Source: CALSMU01 sp963926405 (GTDB taxonomy: Bacteria > Bacteroidota > Bacteroidia > Flavobacteriales_D > Parvicellaceae). From it: DNA of 64,000 nt. The position numbers and the translations under genes were made by a program. The stretch covers positions 1 through 64,000 of the forward strand of contig CAWUXI010000019.1 of the NCBI GenBank assembly GCA_963926405.1, read 5' to 3'. The notes below the pieces were generated by a model, which had not been told where the DNA came from, searched no databases, and saw only the letters and a program-made list of their open reading frames with translations. This document shows positions 25,811 through 34,402 of the stretch, in pieces (within the stretch, counting starts at the first letter, position 1; each line of letters starts with the position of its first letter).

Positions 25811-26177
25811 GTTATTGTGTATCTATTTTTTAGTGACTCCGTAAATAAACACCCCCAAGATAACCGATAGAATTGGAATTACAATTATCCAATTCCTTAA
25901 TCCTAAACAAAGCAATATTGGAGTCCCAATGGATTCAATATAATAGCTTCAATAGAATTGTTGATATTGCTACAACACAAAAGAACTGCCAAATTCAACG
26001 TACAAATGGAAGGATTGAAATTGAAACATTTCCACTATTCGATACAAAGAAACAGCCACACTTAATCAAGATAAAACCAAAAAAGAATAAAAACTACTTT
26101 TTCAAAGCAGAAAATAAACACAGGTAAAAATCGTTGGAAGAATTGTTATATTTGCGCAAACACCAGTAAATCGATTT
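25811..26177. other. Intergenic region between OsmC and GT2 genes (367 bases)
   Basis: No gene is supported. On the minus strand a 30-codon open frame (25823-25915, only a TTG as possible start) ends 12 bases before the OsmC start and reads as one hydrophobic helix (NWIIVIPILSVILGVFIYGV) plus VTKK; it may be a tiny membrane peptide or the remnant of a longer gene. On the plus strand an 84-codon frame with a TTG start (25873-26127) covers the rest; its composition is plausible but it has no recognisable motif. A -7 promoter box for the next gene sits at 26147-26154. Confidence 0.5.
26147..26154 (+). promoter_or_regulatory. -7 promoter element before the GT2 fusion gene
   Basis: TATATTTG, a perfect TAnnTTTG, ends 23 bases before the TTG start at 26178. 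The best -33 candidate is poorly spaced. Confidence 0.5.
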
Positions 26178-28112
26178 TTGAAACTTTCGGTAATCATAGT
26201 CAATTACAATGTTGAGTACTTCTTAGAACAGTGCTTGAACTCAGTTAGAGCTGCCTCTAAAAAATTAGAGATAGAAACATTTGTGGTCGATAATAATTCT
26301 ATCGATAATTCTGTCGCTATGGTGCAGGATAAATTCCCAGAAGTACTGCTTATTGCTAATAAGGAAAATACAGGGTTTTCTAAGGCAAATAACCAAGCAA
26401 TACGAATTGCCAAAGGAGAATATGTCCTGTTACTAAATCCAGATACGGTTGTAGAAGAAGACACTTTTAGTAAGTGTATTGAATTCATGGACACCCATAC
26501 GGATGCAGGTGGACTAGGCATTGAAATGTTGGATGGAAAAGGAAAATTTTTGCCAGAATCAAAAAGAGGCCTACCCACTCCGAGTGTCGCTTTTTATAAA
26601 ATATTTGGATTATCATCGTTGTTTCCTAAATCGAAAAAATTTGGAAAATATCATTTAGGTTACCTTCCTCAAAATGAAACCAATGAAATAGAAATTTTAT
26701 CCGGTGCATTTATGTTAATGCGAAAAACTGTATTAGATAAAGTTGGATTACTCGATGAAGCTTTTTTCATGTATGGAGAAGACATTGACTTATCTTATAG
26801 AATAATTTTAGGAGGTTATAAAAACTACTACTTCCCTAAAACCAGAATAATTCATTATAAAGGAGAAAGCACTAAAAAAAGTTCGGTTAATTATGTCTTT
26901 GTTTTTTACAACGCAATGGTAATTTTTGCTAAAAAACACTTTTCAGAGAAAAATGCCAAAACTTTTTCTTTTCTAATCAATCTTGCTATATACTTGAGGG
27001 CTTCAATGGCCATTACAACTAGGTTTTTAAAGAAACTTGCATTCCCTTTATTTGATTTTTGCTTGGTGCTTACCACAATGTTTGGAATCACAGTTGGATA
27101 CCAACTTTTTTCGAACAAAGATTTTCCTCTTGAAGTTATAACTTGGGCGCTTCCAATTTATAGTTCTGTTTGGATCCTTGCAGCTTTTTTCTCCGGAGCC
27201 TACGACAAACCTATAAAACCTGCAAAAGCCCTAATTGGAGCTATTGTTGGCACTGCACTTATCCTCATTATTTATGGCTTACTTCCCAAATCTGTGCAAT
27301 TTTCAAGAATCATTATTTTATTAGGAACATTGGGAACTTCCCTGTCCCTTTTATTTTCAAGATTCACCTTACATTTAACAGGAATTAAAGGGTTTGAAAT
27401 TGGAAATACAGGTAAAAAAAGATTCGTAATTATTGGAGAAAAAGAGGAAGCTGAAAGGATTCATGATTTATTAAAGCAAACAACGAAAGTTGGATACAAA
27501 GCGATACTTTCTGTGCATAACAACAATTTAAATGAGTATGATGGGACATTAAATCAACTAGCAGATTTCATTCATATTAATAAAATTGATGAAGTGATTT
27601 TTTGCGCAAAAGATATTAGTGCACAGCAAATCATCGAGCAAATGGCAACAATCAAATCCAATCGAGAAGTCGATTATAAAATTGCTCAACCTGATAGTCT
27701 TTTTTTAATTGGAAGTAACTCTATACATACTGCTGGAGATTTATATCTGTTAGATGTAAACAACATTGACAAACCGAACAATAAACGAAAAAAACGAATT
27801 TTAGACTTCTGTTCGAGCCTTATTTTCCTTTCGTTATTTCCTTTTTTAATTTTTGTAGTCAAAAGTCCTATTCAATTTTTGGAAAATATTTTCAGTACTC
27901 TATTTGGAAAAAAAACTTGGGTAGGATACAGTAAACAAAGCAAAAATCAACAGCTTCCGCTCATAAAAATTGGAATAATCAGTTTATTAGATAATGTCAA
28001 GACTCACTCTCCTGAAATTGAGAAAAAATTGAACCTTATTTATGCTAAAGATTATGCTCTTTTAACAGATTTTAAAACCATTTATAGGAATATAAAAAAA
28101 CTAGGGAATTAA
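26178..28112 (+). CDS. GT2 glycosyltransferase fused to membrane and Rossmann-like modules, TTG start
   Basis: 644-residue protein. Residues 1 to about 230 are a GT2 glycosyltransferase of the rhamnosyl/WbbL type: KLSVIIVNYNVEYFLEQ, VVDNNSIDNS, LLLNPDTVVEE, LSGAFMLMRK and MYGEDIDLSYR. Then follow hydrophobic segments (about 315-385), a Rossmann-like part starting KKRFVIIGEKEEAERIHDLL (about 415-520), and a final membrane helix (SSLIFLSLFPFLIFVV). The latter half resembles the N-terminal region (CoA_binding_3 type) of polyprenyl-phosphate sugar-1-phosphate transferases but lacks their catalytic domain. The TTG start gives the standard GT2 N-terminus, and a -7 box sits 23 bases upstream. Probably acts in surface polysaccharide synthesis. 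Confidence 0.85.
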   Translation: MKLSVIIVNYNVEYFLEQCLNSVRAASKKLEIETFVVDNNSIDNSVAMVQDKFPEVLLIANKENTGFSKANNQAIRIAKGEYVLLLNPDTVVEEDTFSKCIEFMDTHTDAGGLGIEMLDGKGKFLPESKRGLPTPSVAFYKIFGLSSLFPKSKKFGKYHLGYLPQNETNEIEILSGAFMLMRKTVLDKVGLLDEAFFMYGEDIDLSYRIILGGYKNYYFPKTRIIHYKGESTKKSSVNYVFVFYNAMVIFAKKHFSEKNAKTFSFLINLAIYLRASMAITTRFLKKLAFPLFDFCLVLTTMFGITVGYQLFSNKDFPLEVITWALPIYSSVWILAAFFSGAYDKPIKPAKALIGAIVGTALILIIYGLLPKSVQFSRIIILLGTLGTSLSLLFSRFTLHLTGIKGFEIGNTGKKRFVIIGEKEEAERIHDLLKQTTKVGYKAILSVHNNNLNEYDGTLNQLADFIHINKIDEVIFCAKDISAQQIIEQMATIKSNREVDYKIAQPDSLFLIGSNSIHTAGDLYLLDVNNIDKPNNKRKKRILDFCSSLIFLSLFPFLIFVVKSPIQFLENIFSTLFGKKTWVGYSKQSKNQQLPLIKIGIISLLDNVKTHSPEIEKKLNLIYAKDYALLTDFKTIYRNIKKLGN

Positions 28113-28123
28113 TCCTTTTTTAC

Positions 28124-28156
28124 AGGAATAAATTTCTTGTTATTCCTAATTTTTTA
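28124..28156 (+). terminator. Rho-independent terminator after the GT2 fusion gene
   Basis: AGGAATAA (28124-28131) pairs perfectly with TTATTCCT (28140-28147), loop ATTTCTTG, followed by AATTTTTTAG. The loop contains the TTG of the next gene's promoter. Confidence 0.75.
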
Positions 28157-28167
28157 GCCTATTTTTA
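28137..28167 (+). promoter_or_regulatory. Promoter of the 2-oxoacid dehydrogenase E2 gene
   Basis: TTG (28137-28139), 20 bases, TATTTTTA (28160-28167; 7 of 8 matches to TAnnTTTG counting the n positions). The ATG follows at 28192. Confidence 0.6.
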
Positions 28168-28191
28168 CGGCCTAAATCTATTAAGAAAGAC

Positions 28192-29541
28192 ATGGCTGAT
28201 GTAGAGGTAATACTTCCTAAAATGGGAGAAAGTGTAGCAGAAGCAACCATTACTACATGGTTGAAAGAAGTTGGAGATACAATTGAAGAAGATGAACCGA
28301 TTGTGGAAATCGCAACAGACAAGGTTGACTCTGAGGTTCCTGCTCCTGCATCTGGAGTGCTAAAACAAAAGCTGTTTAATGATGGAGATGTGGTTCAAGT
28401 AGGAGCTGTATTTGCTATAATCGGTGCTGAAGGTGAAGAGACTATTGTTAGCGCTCCAGCACTAGCAGAAACAATTGAAGTTGCCATTGAACAAATCCAA
28501 GAAGAATTACTTGCTACAATTGAATTCAGTAAAAATGGTATAGGCGTTCCAAAAAATGGACCGAGTGGAAGGTTTTATTCCCCTTTAGTTAGAAGCATTG
28601 CCAAAACTGAAGGTATTTCTGTTGGAGAGCTTGAGTCCCTTGCTGGAACTGGCCAAGAAGGTCGAGTTACGAAAAAAGATATTCTAGGGTATGTTAATAC
28701 CCGAATCGGTATTTCTGCTGCTGTTATCGAATCACCAATAAAAGCTGCTGCAATAGTTTCTAAAGCTGTTGCTCCAAGTAAAAATGATCAAGTAACTCCA
28801 TTTTACAAAGCTCCTCCAGTTCCAATTGGTCCAAATGACGAAATAGTTGAAATGGATCGTATGCGTAAACTGATTGCTGACCACATGGTTATGTCAGTTC
28901 ACGTTTCTCCTCATGTCACTTCCTTTGTAGAGGCTGATGTTACAAATATTGTAATGTGGCGTGATAAAATGAAAGAGGAGTTCATGAAAAGAGAGGGTGA
29001 GAAATTGACTTTTACACCCATTTTTATGGAAGCTGTAGTAAAAGCGTTAAAAGACTTTCCTAAAGTGAATGCAATGTTAGATGGAAATAATGTTGTTATC
29101 AAAAAAGACATTAATCTTGGAATGGCTACGGCTCTTCCCTCAGGAAATTTAATTGTACCTGTTATTCATAATGCAGAACAATTAAACTTAGTTGGACTAG
29201 CAAAACAAGTTAATAGCCTTGCTAATGACGCTAGAAACAATAGTTTAAAGCCAGACCAAATACAGGGGGGAACATACACAGTTACAAATGTTGGAACTTT
29301 TGGAAACGTTATGGGAACTCCAATTATTAATCAACCACAAAGTGCCATTTTAGCTCTTGGAGCAATAAGAAAGAAACCTGCAGTAATAGAAACTCCTCAG
29401 GGAGATGCAATTGCAATAAGACATATGATGTTTTTATCACACTCTTATGATCACAGAATAGTTGATGGAGCTTTAGGTGGAAGCTTTGTAAAAAGAGTTG
29501 CTGATTACCTTGAACAATTTGATATCAATAGAGAAATTTAA
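28192..29541 (+). CDS. 2-oxoacid dehydrogenase complex E2 (dihydrolipoyl acyltransferase)
   Basis: 449-residue E2 core enzyme, transferring an acyl group from lipoate to CoA. Domain order: lipoyl domain (1-80) with the lipoylated Lys44 in IATDKVDSEV; peripheral-subunit binding domain (about 126-165; PLVRSIAKTEGISVGELESL, GQEGRVTKKDIL); a flexible linker; and the catalytic domain with HSYDHRIVDG, giving the active-site pair H421/D425. It is of the branched-chain or generic Bacteroidota type rather than clearly pyruvate or 2-oxoglutarate specific. The E1 gene is not adjacent. It has its own promoter. Confidence 0.93.
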   Translation: MADVEVILPKMGESVAEATITTWLKEVGDTIEEDEPIVEIATDKVDSEVPAPASGVLKQKLFNDGDVVQVGAVFAIIGAEGEETIVSAPALAETIEVAIEQIQEELLATIEFSKNGIGVPKNGPSGRFYSPLVRSIAKTEGISVGELESLAGTGQEGRVTKKDILGYVNTRIGISAAVIESPIKAAAIVSKAVAPSKNDQVTPFYKAPPVPIGPNDEIVEMDRMRKLIADHMVMSVHVSPHVTSFVEADVTNIVMWRDKMKEEFMKREGEKLTFTPIFMEAVVKALKDFPKVNAMLDGNNVVIKKDINLGMATALPSGNLIVPVIHNAEQLNLVGLAKQVNSLANDARNNSLKPDQIQGGTYTVTNVGTFGNVMGTPIINQPQSAILALGAIRKKPAVIETPQGDAIAIRHMMFLSHSYDHRIVDGALGGSFVKRVADYLEQFDINREI

Positions 29542-29586
29542 TTCACCCTCAGAAGAAAGAACAAGTTTTGTACATTCCGGACAGCT

Positions 29587-31986
29587 ATGATTAAAAGCCT
29601 AAAATATAGTTTTTTTGTTATCTTGTTTTCATTTGGAATTTTTGGAACTAGTTATTCTCAAATTGACACCAGTGCACTTGAAAAAAAAATGGAACATGCC
29701 TCTTTCAAACAAAAATTTGAAACTGCAAATTCATTTATGGAAGATCATCTGTATGAATTTGCGGTTAAAATTTGGTTAAATTTAATTGAAGAGCAACCTA
29801 CTAATTCCAATTTAAACTATAAATTAGGATTATGTTATCTTCACTCCGGTCTAGAAAGAAATAAAGCTTTAAAACACCTTCTTGTTGCAGCTAAAAATAT
29901 TTCTAATAGATATGACCCATTTTCATCAGGTGAAACGAATTCCCCTTTTGAAACCCACCTTTATTTAGGCCAAGCATACCACCTAAATGAAAGATTTGAT
30001 GATGCACTGGAAGAATACCAGCACTTTAGAGAAGAAGTCAGCAGCAAGCATGACCTGTTCAATAAAAATGAAATGTATACCGTATACGCGATTAATGCGA
30101 AAAAAGAAGTTGCAGCAAAAAAGAACTTTGAAATCACCAACATAGGTATTCCAATTAGTAGTGCATTTTCTGACTTTAGCCCTGTTATAACTGCAGACGA
30201 AAGCGCTATATTTTTCACTTCTAGAAGGATGAGAACTGATAGTAATCAAGTTTCCAATGAATTTAATTTCACCCCACAAGACGGCAAACATTATGAAGAC
30301 GTTTATGTTGCATATAAAAACCAGGAAACTGGAACTTGGGAAGAACCAGAACTAATGAATTTTAGCAACCCTAGAAGTAACCAGGCTACAATCAGCGTTT
30401 CTGGTGATGGACAATTTCTATTTATTTATAAAGATGACAATGGAGACGGGAACATCTACATTTCAGAAAGAGAAGGCTTTGATTATGGTGACCTAAAATA
30501 CTTAGGAGGTAAAAACACTGAAATAGACATTAATACATCTTATTGGGAGACTCACGCTACACTTTCTGCAGATGGAAAAACACTTTACTTTGTAAGTGAT
30601 CGACCTGGAGGGCTTGGAGGTAGAGACATCTACAGAAGTATAAAGCTACCTAATAACGAATGGAGCAAGGCCTTTAATGTTGGCGCTCCTATTAATTCCG
30701 AACATGATGAAGAATCCCCATTCTTTCACCCAGATGGTAAAACACTATACTTTAGCTCAAATGGGAGTATGAGTATGGGTGGATTTGACATTTTCTTTAC
30801 CAAGAATAAAGAGGATGGAACTTGGACCACTCCACTTAATATAGGATACCCTCTTAATACGGTCGGTGATGATGTATACTTCTCCACAACAATTGATGGA
30901 AAAAAAGGTTATTATTCTTCTGCACATGAAGGAGGACTAGGAGAAAAAGACATCTACACCATAAAGTTAGATACGACAATTATTGAACCAATATCTATCC
31001 TTACTGGTTATATTGCTAAAGGTTCAGAAGCTCAAATTCCTGCTGGAATAATAATATGGGTTACTGACTTAACTGAGGATGGTGACCCTATTAAATATAA
31101 ACCCAACAGAAGGACGGGCTCTTATATCTTTGCTTTAATTCCATGTCATGAATATGCCGTGGAGTACATGATAGGAGAAAACACTTTTCATGAAACGGAA
31201 TTTAAGGTGCCATGTAACTCCGACTATCATGTAATTGATAAAGTTATTACACTTGGAGGTCTATCATTAAACGTTTCAGATGCAGACACTAATATAACTC
31301 AAAACACAATTGACAACGAACTCGACAGCAGAAAGGATCAATGGAAATTCCAAATATACATGAATGACCAGCCATTTGAATTGGAAGGAATTGCAGCTAT
31401 CATGAATAAAGAAAATTCAGAATACAGCGAATTTATAACCAAAGGCACATTTAAGTATCGAGAATTAGAATCTAAAATAGATCCATTCTTTGAAATAGAA
31501 ACAGTTGACATTGCTATTTGTGATAAGATATCTATTAAAATATTAGATGAAAATGGAAAAGTGGTTAATTTACCAACACGAAACATTCGATGCAAAACTA
31601 TCATCAGCAACGTTAAACCTGTTGCTTTCCAAAAATTCTATGGTTATAATGAGAAAGGTGTGGAATCCGAAGAAGAAAGATTTACAGCATTTTTAGAGGG
31701 GGTTCAAAGGATTCTAAACCAAAAAGGAACCGTTAGTATTGAAATAGAAGGCAGTGCTTCTTTTGTCCCAACTAGAACGTTTGGTTCAAATAAAAAACTA
31801 TCTATATATAGAAGTACCGAAGCCAAAGAAATGTTGATGAATAAATTAACAACTTTTGGCGTAGACCTATCGAAAGTAAAAATTGTAGCTAACAAATCTC
31901 TTGTGCAAGGACCCAAGTATAACGGTGACTTTAAGAACACAGAAAAGTATGGTAAATTCCAATATTTAAAACTAAAAGCATTCTAA
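29587..31986 (+). CDS. TPR/PD40/OmpA-like envelope protein (long paralogue)
   Basis: Exported 799-residue protein (signal peptide FFVILFSFGIFGTSYSQ). TPR-like helices at about 35-160 are followed by PD40/WD40-like propeller repeats at about 195-470: SAFSDFSPVITADESAIFFT, HATLSADGKTLYFVSDRPGG, SPFFHPDGKTLYFSSNG. Then come a carboxypeptidase-regulatory-like beta domain and a C-terminal part recalling OmpA (EIEGSASFVPT, NKKLSIYRSTEAKEMLMNKL) but divergent. This layout resembles PorE-type proteins and OmpA-family proteins that tether envelope complexes to peptidoglycan in Bacteroidota; whether this one does is inference. A terminator follows and a paralogue lies next. Confidence 0.8.
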   Translation: MIKSLKYSFFVILFSFGIFGTSYSQIDTSALEKKMEHASFKQKFETANSFMEDHLYEFAVKIWLNLIEEQPTNSNLNYKLGLCYLHSGLERNKALKHLLVAAKNISNRYDPFSSGETNSPFETHLYLGQAYHLNERFDDALEEYQHFREEVSSKHDLFNKNEMYTVYAINAKKEVAAKKNFEITNIGIPISSAFSDFSPVITADESAIFFTSRRMRTDSNQVSNEFNFTPQDGKHYEDVYVAYKNQETGTWEEPELMNFSNPRSNQATISVSGDGQFLFIYKDDNGDGNIYISEREGFDYGDLKYLGGKNTEIDINTSYWETHATLSADGKTLYFVSDRPGGLGGRDIYRSIKLPNNEWSKAFNVGAPINSEHDEESPFFHPDGKTLYFSSNGSMSMGGFDIFFTKNKEDGTWTTPLNIGYPLNTVGDDVYFSTTIDGKKGYYSSAHEGGLGEKDIYTIKLDTTIIEPISILTGYIAKGSEAQIPAGIIIWVTDLTEDGDPIKYKPNRRTGSYIFALIPCHEYAVEYMIGENTFHETEFKVPCNSDYHVIDKVITLGGLSLNVSDADTNITQNTIDNELDSRKDQWKFQIYMNDQPFELEGIAAIMNKENSEYSEFITKGTFKYRELESKIDPFFEIETVDIAICDKISIKILDENGKVVNLPTRNIRCKTIISNVKPVAFQKFYGYNEKGVESEEERFTAFLEGVQRILNQKGTVSIEIEGSASFVPTRTFGSNKKLSIYRSTEAKEMLMNKLTTFGVDLSKVKIVANKSLVQGPKYNGDFKNTEKYGKFQYLKLKAF

Positions 31987-32022
31987 TTTTAAAAGCACAG
32001 AAACTTTTAAAACCTGTATTGA

Positions 32023-32058
32023 AAAAGACTCATTTAGAAAATAGAAATGGGTCTTTTG
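32023..32058 (+). terminator. Rho-independent terminator after the long PD40 gene
   Basis: AAAAGACTCATTT (32023-32035) pairs with AAATGGGTCTTTT (32045-32057), with one T/G wobble and loop AGAAAATAG. Only a short T-run follows. The next gene's TTTG box begins inside the right arm. Confidence 0.7.
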
Positions 32059-32087
32059 TGTAATCGGTACTTAATTTGTTTACTTTG
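32055..32087 (+). promoter_or_regulatory. Promoter of the short PD40 gene
   Basis: TTTG (32055-32058), 21 bases, TTACTTTG (32080-32087; one mismatch to TAnnTTTG). The start codon is at 32097. Confidence 0.55.
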
Positions 32088-32096
32088 TGATTAACA

Positions 32097-33635
32097 ATGT
32101 ATGTGCAGCTGAAAATAGCATTTATAGTGGCGTTCTTTATGAATTACCCACTTTCTTGGTCGCAAACACCTGACCCTCGATTTGCTGATGATTTGTTTAA
32201 AAAAGGAAATTTTTTAGCAGCAATACCTGAATACAAAAAACATTTGAAACTTGAATCCAAAAGCGAAAAAGCATTAACCAATCTGGCCCTATGCTACCTA
32301 AATAGCAATTTAGACAAATCGGCCGCCATAAAATATTTGGAAAGGGCAAAAGAATTAGAAAAAAAAGACAAAGAAGTACTTTATTATCTAGCACTAGCCT
32401 ACACCCATGGAAATAATTATAGCAAAGCTATAGAAACCTTAAAAGAGTATCAAAAAGAACCCGGGAAGCATATAGAAGAAATACCCAACTTAATTGAAAA
32501 TTATACTATTGCATTAGACATGATCAACAAACCAATCAATGTCTTATTTCAAAATATGGGGCCATATATCAATTCTGAATTTCCAGACTACAATCCATTC
32601 GTTACAAAAGATGAAAAGACACTTGTGTTCACTTCTCGCAGAAAAGAGGGTAAGGGCCCAATGGAATTTGACGGGTACTACTCCTCGGACGTATATGTTT
32701 GTTCATTTGATGGACTTAAATTTTCTGGAGCAAAAAACTCTGGATCATTAAACAGCATATATGATGAACAATGTGTCGGTATCTACGATGATGGGGCAAA
32801 AATATTCGTTTACATAGATAATTTCGCTACAGGAGAAAGAGGCAATATTTATGAAGCTGAAAGAAAAGGACCTATTTATAGTAAAAAGAAAAAAATAAAG
32901 GAAGGAGTAAACACCAAATATCTTGAGACATCCACATCAATTTCTAGTGATGGAACTGCTTTTATATACGCAAGCAACCGATCAGGAGGATTTGGAGGCC
33001 TAGACATCTATATGACCAAGCAACTTCCGGACGGAATTTGGGCAACGCCACAAAACCTATCTACTATAAATACTCCTCAAAATGAAGATTTCCCTACTTT
33101 ATCTCCCGATGGACAAACACTCTATTTTTGTTCAAATGGACACAAAGGAATGGGTGGTTATGACTTGTACAAATCTAAATGGAATAGCGAAAATATGGAA
33201 TGGGGATATCCTGAGAATTTAGGATACCCTCTTAATACCTCTTATGATGAAAAGACCATAAGCTTTGCTGATGATGAAAAACACGCATATATTACAGCTG
33301 TCAGAGAAGAAGGTTTTGGCGATTTAGATTTATACAGAATAACTTTTGAAGAGATTGAAGTTAGAGAAGCATTGTATACTATTGAGATCCAAGATATTGT
33401 TTCAAACACTAATATAGAAGGTGGAGTTATTACTATATTCATGGATGACGAAGATGAGCCAAGGACATATCTAAGTAATACCAATACAGGTGAAATTACA
33501 ATGATTCTTGATCCAGGAACGTATGAATTAGAAATTGAAGCAGATGGCTACGAGCTAAAAATCGTTAAACTTGTAGTTTCTGAATTTGACGCAGACCAAG
33601 GCGTGATTAAAAAATTATTTAAACTTTCAAAATAA
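32097..33635 (+). CDS. TPR/PD40 envelope protein (short paralogue)
   Basis: 512 residues with a signal peptide ending PLSWSQ. TPR helices (about 25-140: LAAIPEYKKHLKLESKSEKA, AIKYLERAKELEKKD) precede PD40 repeats (about 165-420: FPDYNPFVTKDEKTLVFTSR, STSISSDGTAFIYASNRSGG, FPTLSPDGQTLYFCSNG), then a PEGA/CarboxypepD_reg-like beta sandwich (about 425-505; GTYELEIEADGYEL). It aligns to the upstream 799-aa protein over TPR and PD40 parts but ends before any OmpA-like domain, so it cannot bind peptidoglycan that way. A 3-base gap to the exonuclease gene suggests co-transcription. Confidence 0.82.
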   Translation: MYVQLKIAFIVAFFMNYPLSWSQTPDPRFADDLFKKGNFLAAIPEYKKHLKLESKSEKALTNLALCYLNSNLDKSAAIKYLERAKELEKKDKEVLYYLALAYTHGNNYSKAIETLKEYQKEPGKHIEEIPNLIENYTIALDMINKPINVLFQNMGPYINSEFPDYNPFVTKDEKTLVFTSRRKEGKGPMEFDGYYSSDVYVCSFDGLKFSGAKNSGSLNSIYDEQCVGIYDDGAKIFVYIDNFATGERGNIYEAERKGPIYSKKKKIKEGVNTKYLETSTSISSDGTAFIYASNRSGGFGGLDIYMTKQLPDGIWATPQNLSTINTPQNEDFPTLSPDGQTLYFCSNGHKGMGGYDLYKSKWNSENMEWGYPENLGYPLNTSYDEKTISFADDEKHAYITAVREEGFGDLDLYRITFEEIEVREALYTIEIQDIVSNTNIEGGVITIFMDDEDEPRTYLSNTNTGEITMILDPGTYELEIEADGYELKIVKLVVSEFDADQGVIKKLFKLSK

Positions 33636-33638
33636 CAT

Positions 33639-34400
33639 ATGAATTTACAATTGAGTAGACCACTTGCATTCTTTGATTTGGAAACAACTGGAACAAATAC
33701 AGCAAAAGATCGAATAGTTGAAATAGCTATAGTTAAATTAAATCCAGATGGCTCTAAAGAATCTTATACTAAAAAAGTAAATCCAGAAATGCCAATCCCT
33801 ATTGTTGTTTCGGAAATACATGGAATCTATGATGTTGACATTTTAGATTGTCCTACATTTAAAGATATTGCTGAGGAAGTAAAAACTTTTATTGCCGAAG
33901 CTGATTTGGCCGGATTTAATTCCAACCGATTTGACATTCCTTTGCTCGTTGAAGAAATGTTAAGATCAGGAATAGATCCAGAGTTTGACAAAAAAAAGTT
34001 TGTTGACATACAAAATGTTTTTCACAAAATGGAGCAAAGAACTCTAGTGGCTGCTTACAAATTTTACTGCAACAAAGACCTCACTAACGCACATAGTGCA
34101 GAAGCTGATACGATGGCTACTTTAGAAGTATTGGAAGCTCAAATAGCAAAATACGACACCATACAAGGTGATGTAGATTTTTTGAGTGATTTCACAACAA
34201 TGGGAGCGAAAACCTTAGACTTTTCTAAAAGAATTGCAATCAATGAAGAAGAAATACCTGTTTTTAATTTTGGAAAGCATAAAGGGATACCTGTGATAGA
34301 TATCTTTAAAAAAGAACCTGGATACTTCAATTGGCTAATGAAAGGTGATTTTACACGCGATACAAAAAATAAATTTAGGAAAATTAAAGAAGAAATGTAG
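33639..34400 (+). CDS. DEDDh 3'-5' exonuclease with C-terminal DUF3820-like domain
   Basis: 253-residue nuclease of the DNA polymerase III epsilon/ExoX type. Exo motifs: FFDLETTGTN (Asp and Glu, metal-binding), FNSNRFDIPLL (Asp in Exo II), and AHSAEADTMATLEVL (His and Asp of ExoIII-epsilon). The last ~50 residues (PVFNFGKHKGIPVIDIFKKE, then GYFNWLMKGDF) match the DUF3820 pattern, which often accompanies small exonucleases. Likely roles are DNA repair or oligonucleotide processing. Being separate from a polymerase, it is not necessarily the replicative proofreader. It starts 3 bases after the PD40 gene. Confidence 0.9.
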   Translation: MNLQLSRPLAFFDLETTGTNTAKDRIVEIAIVKLNPDGSKESYTKKVNPEMPIPIVVSEIHGIYDVDILDCPTFKDIAEEVKTFIAEADLAGFNSNRFDIPLLVEEMLRSGIDPEFDKKKFVDIQNVFHKMEQRTLVAAYKFYCNKDLTNAHSAEADTMATLEVLEAQIAKYDTIQGDVDFLSDFTTMGAKTLDFSKRIAINEEEIPVFNFGKHKGIPVIDIFKKEPGYFNWLMKGDFTRDTKNKFRKIKEEM

Positions 34401-34402
34401 TC

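Noticed and set aside
25873..26127. 84-aa plus-strand open frame with TTG start
   Set aside because: No motif, no promoter of its own and no recognisable family; kept only as a note in the intergenic entry.
29587..33635. Type IX secretion locus
   Set aside because: The proteins resemble PorE in layout, but no core porK/L/M/N genes are present here.
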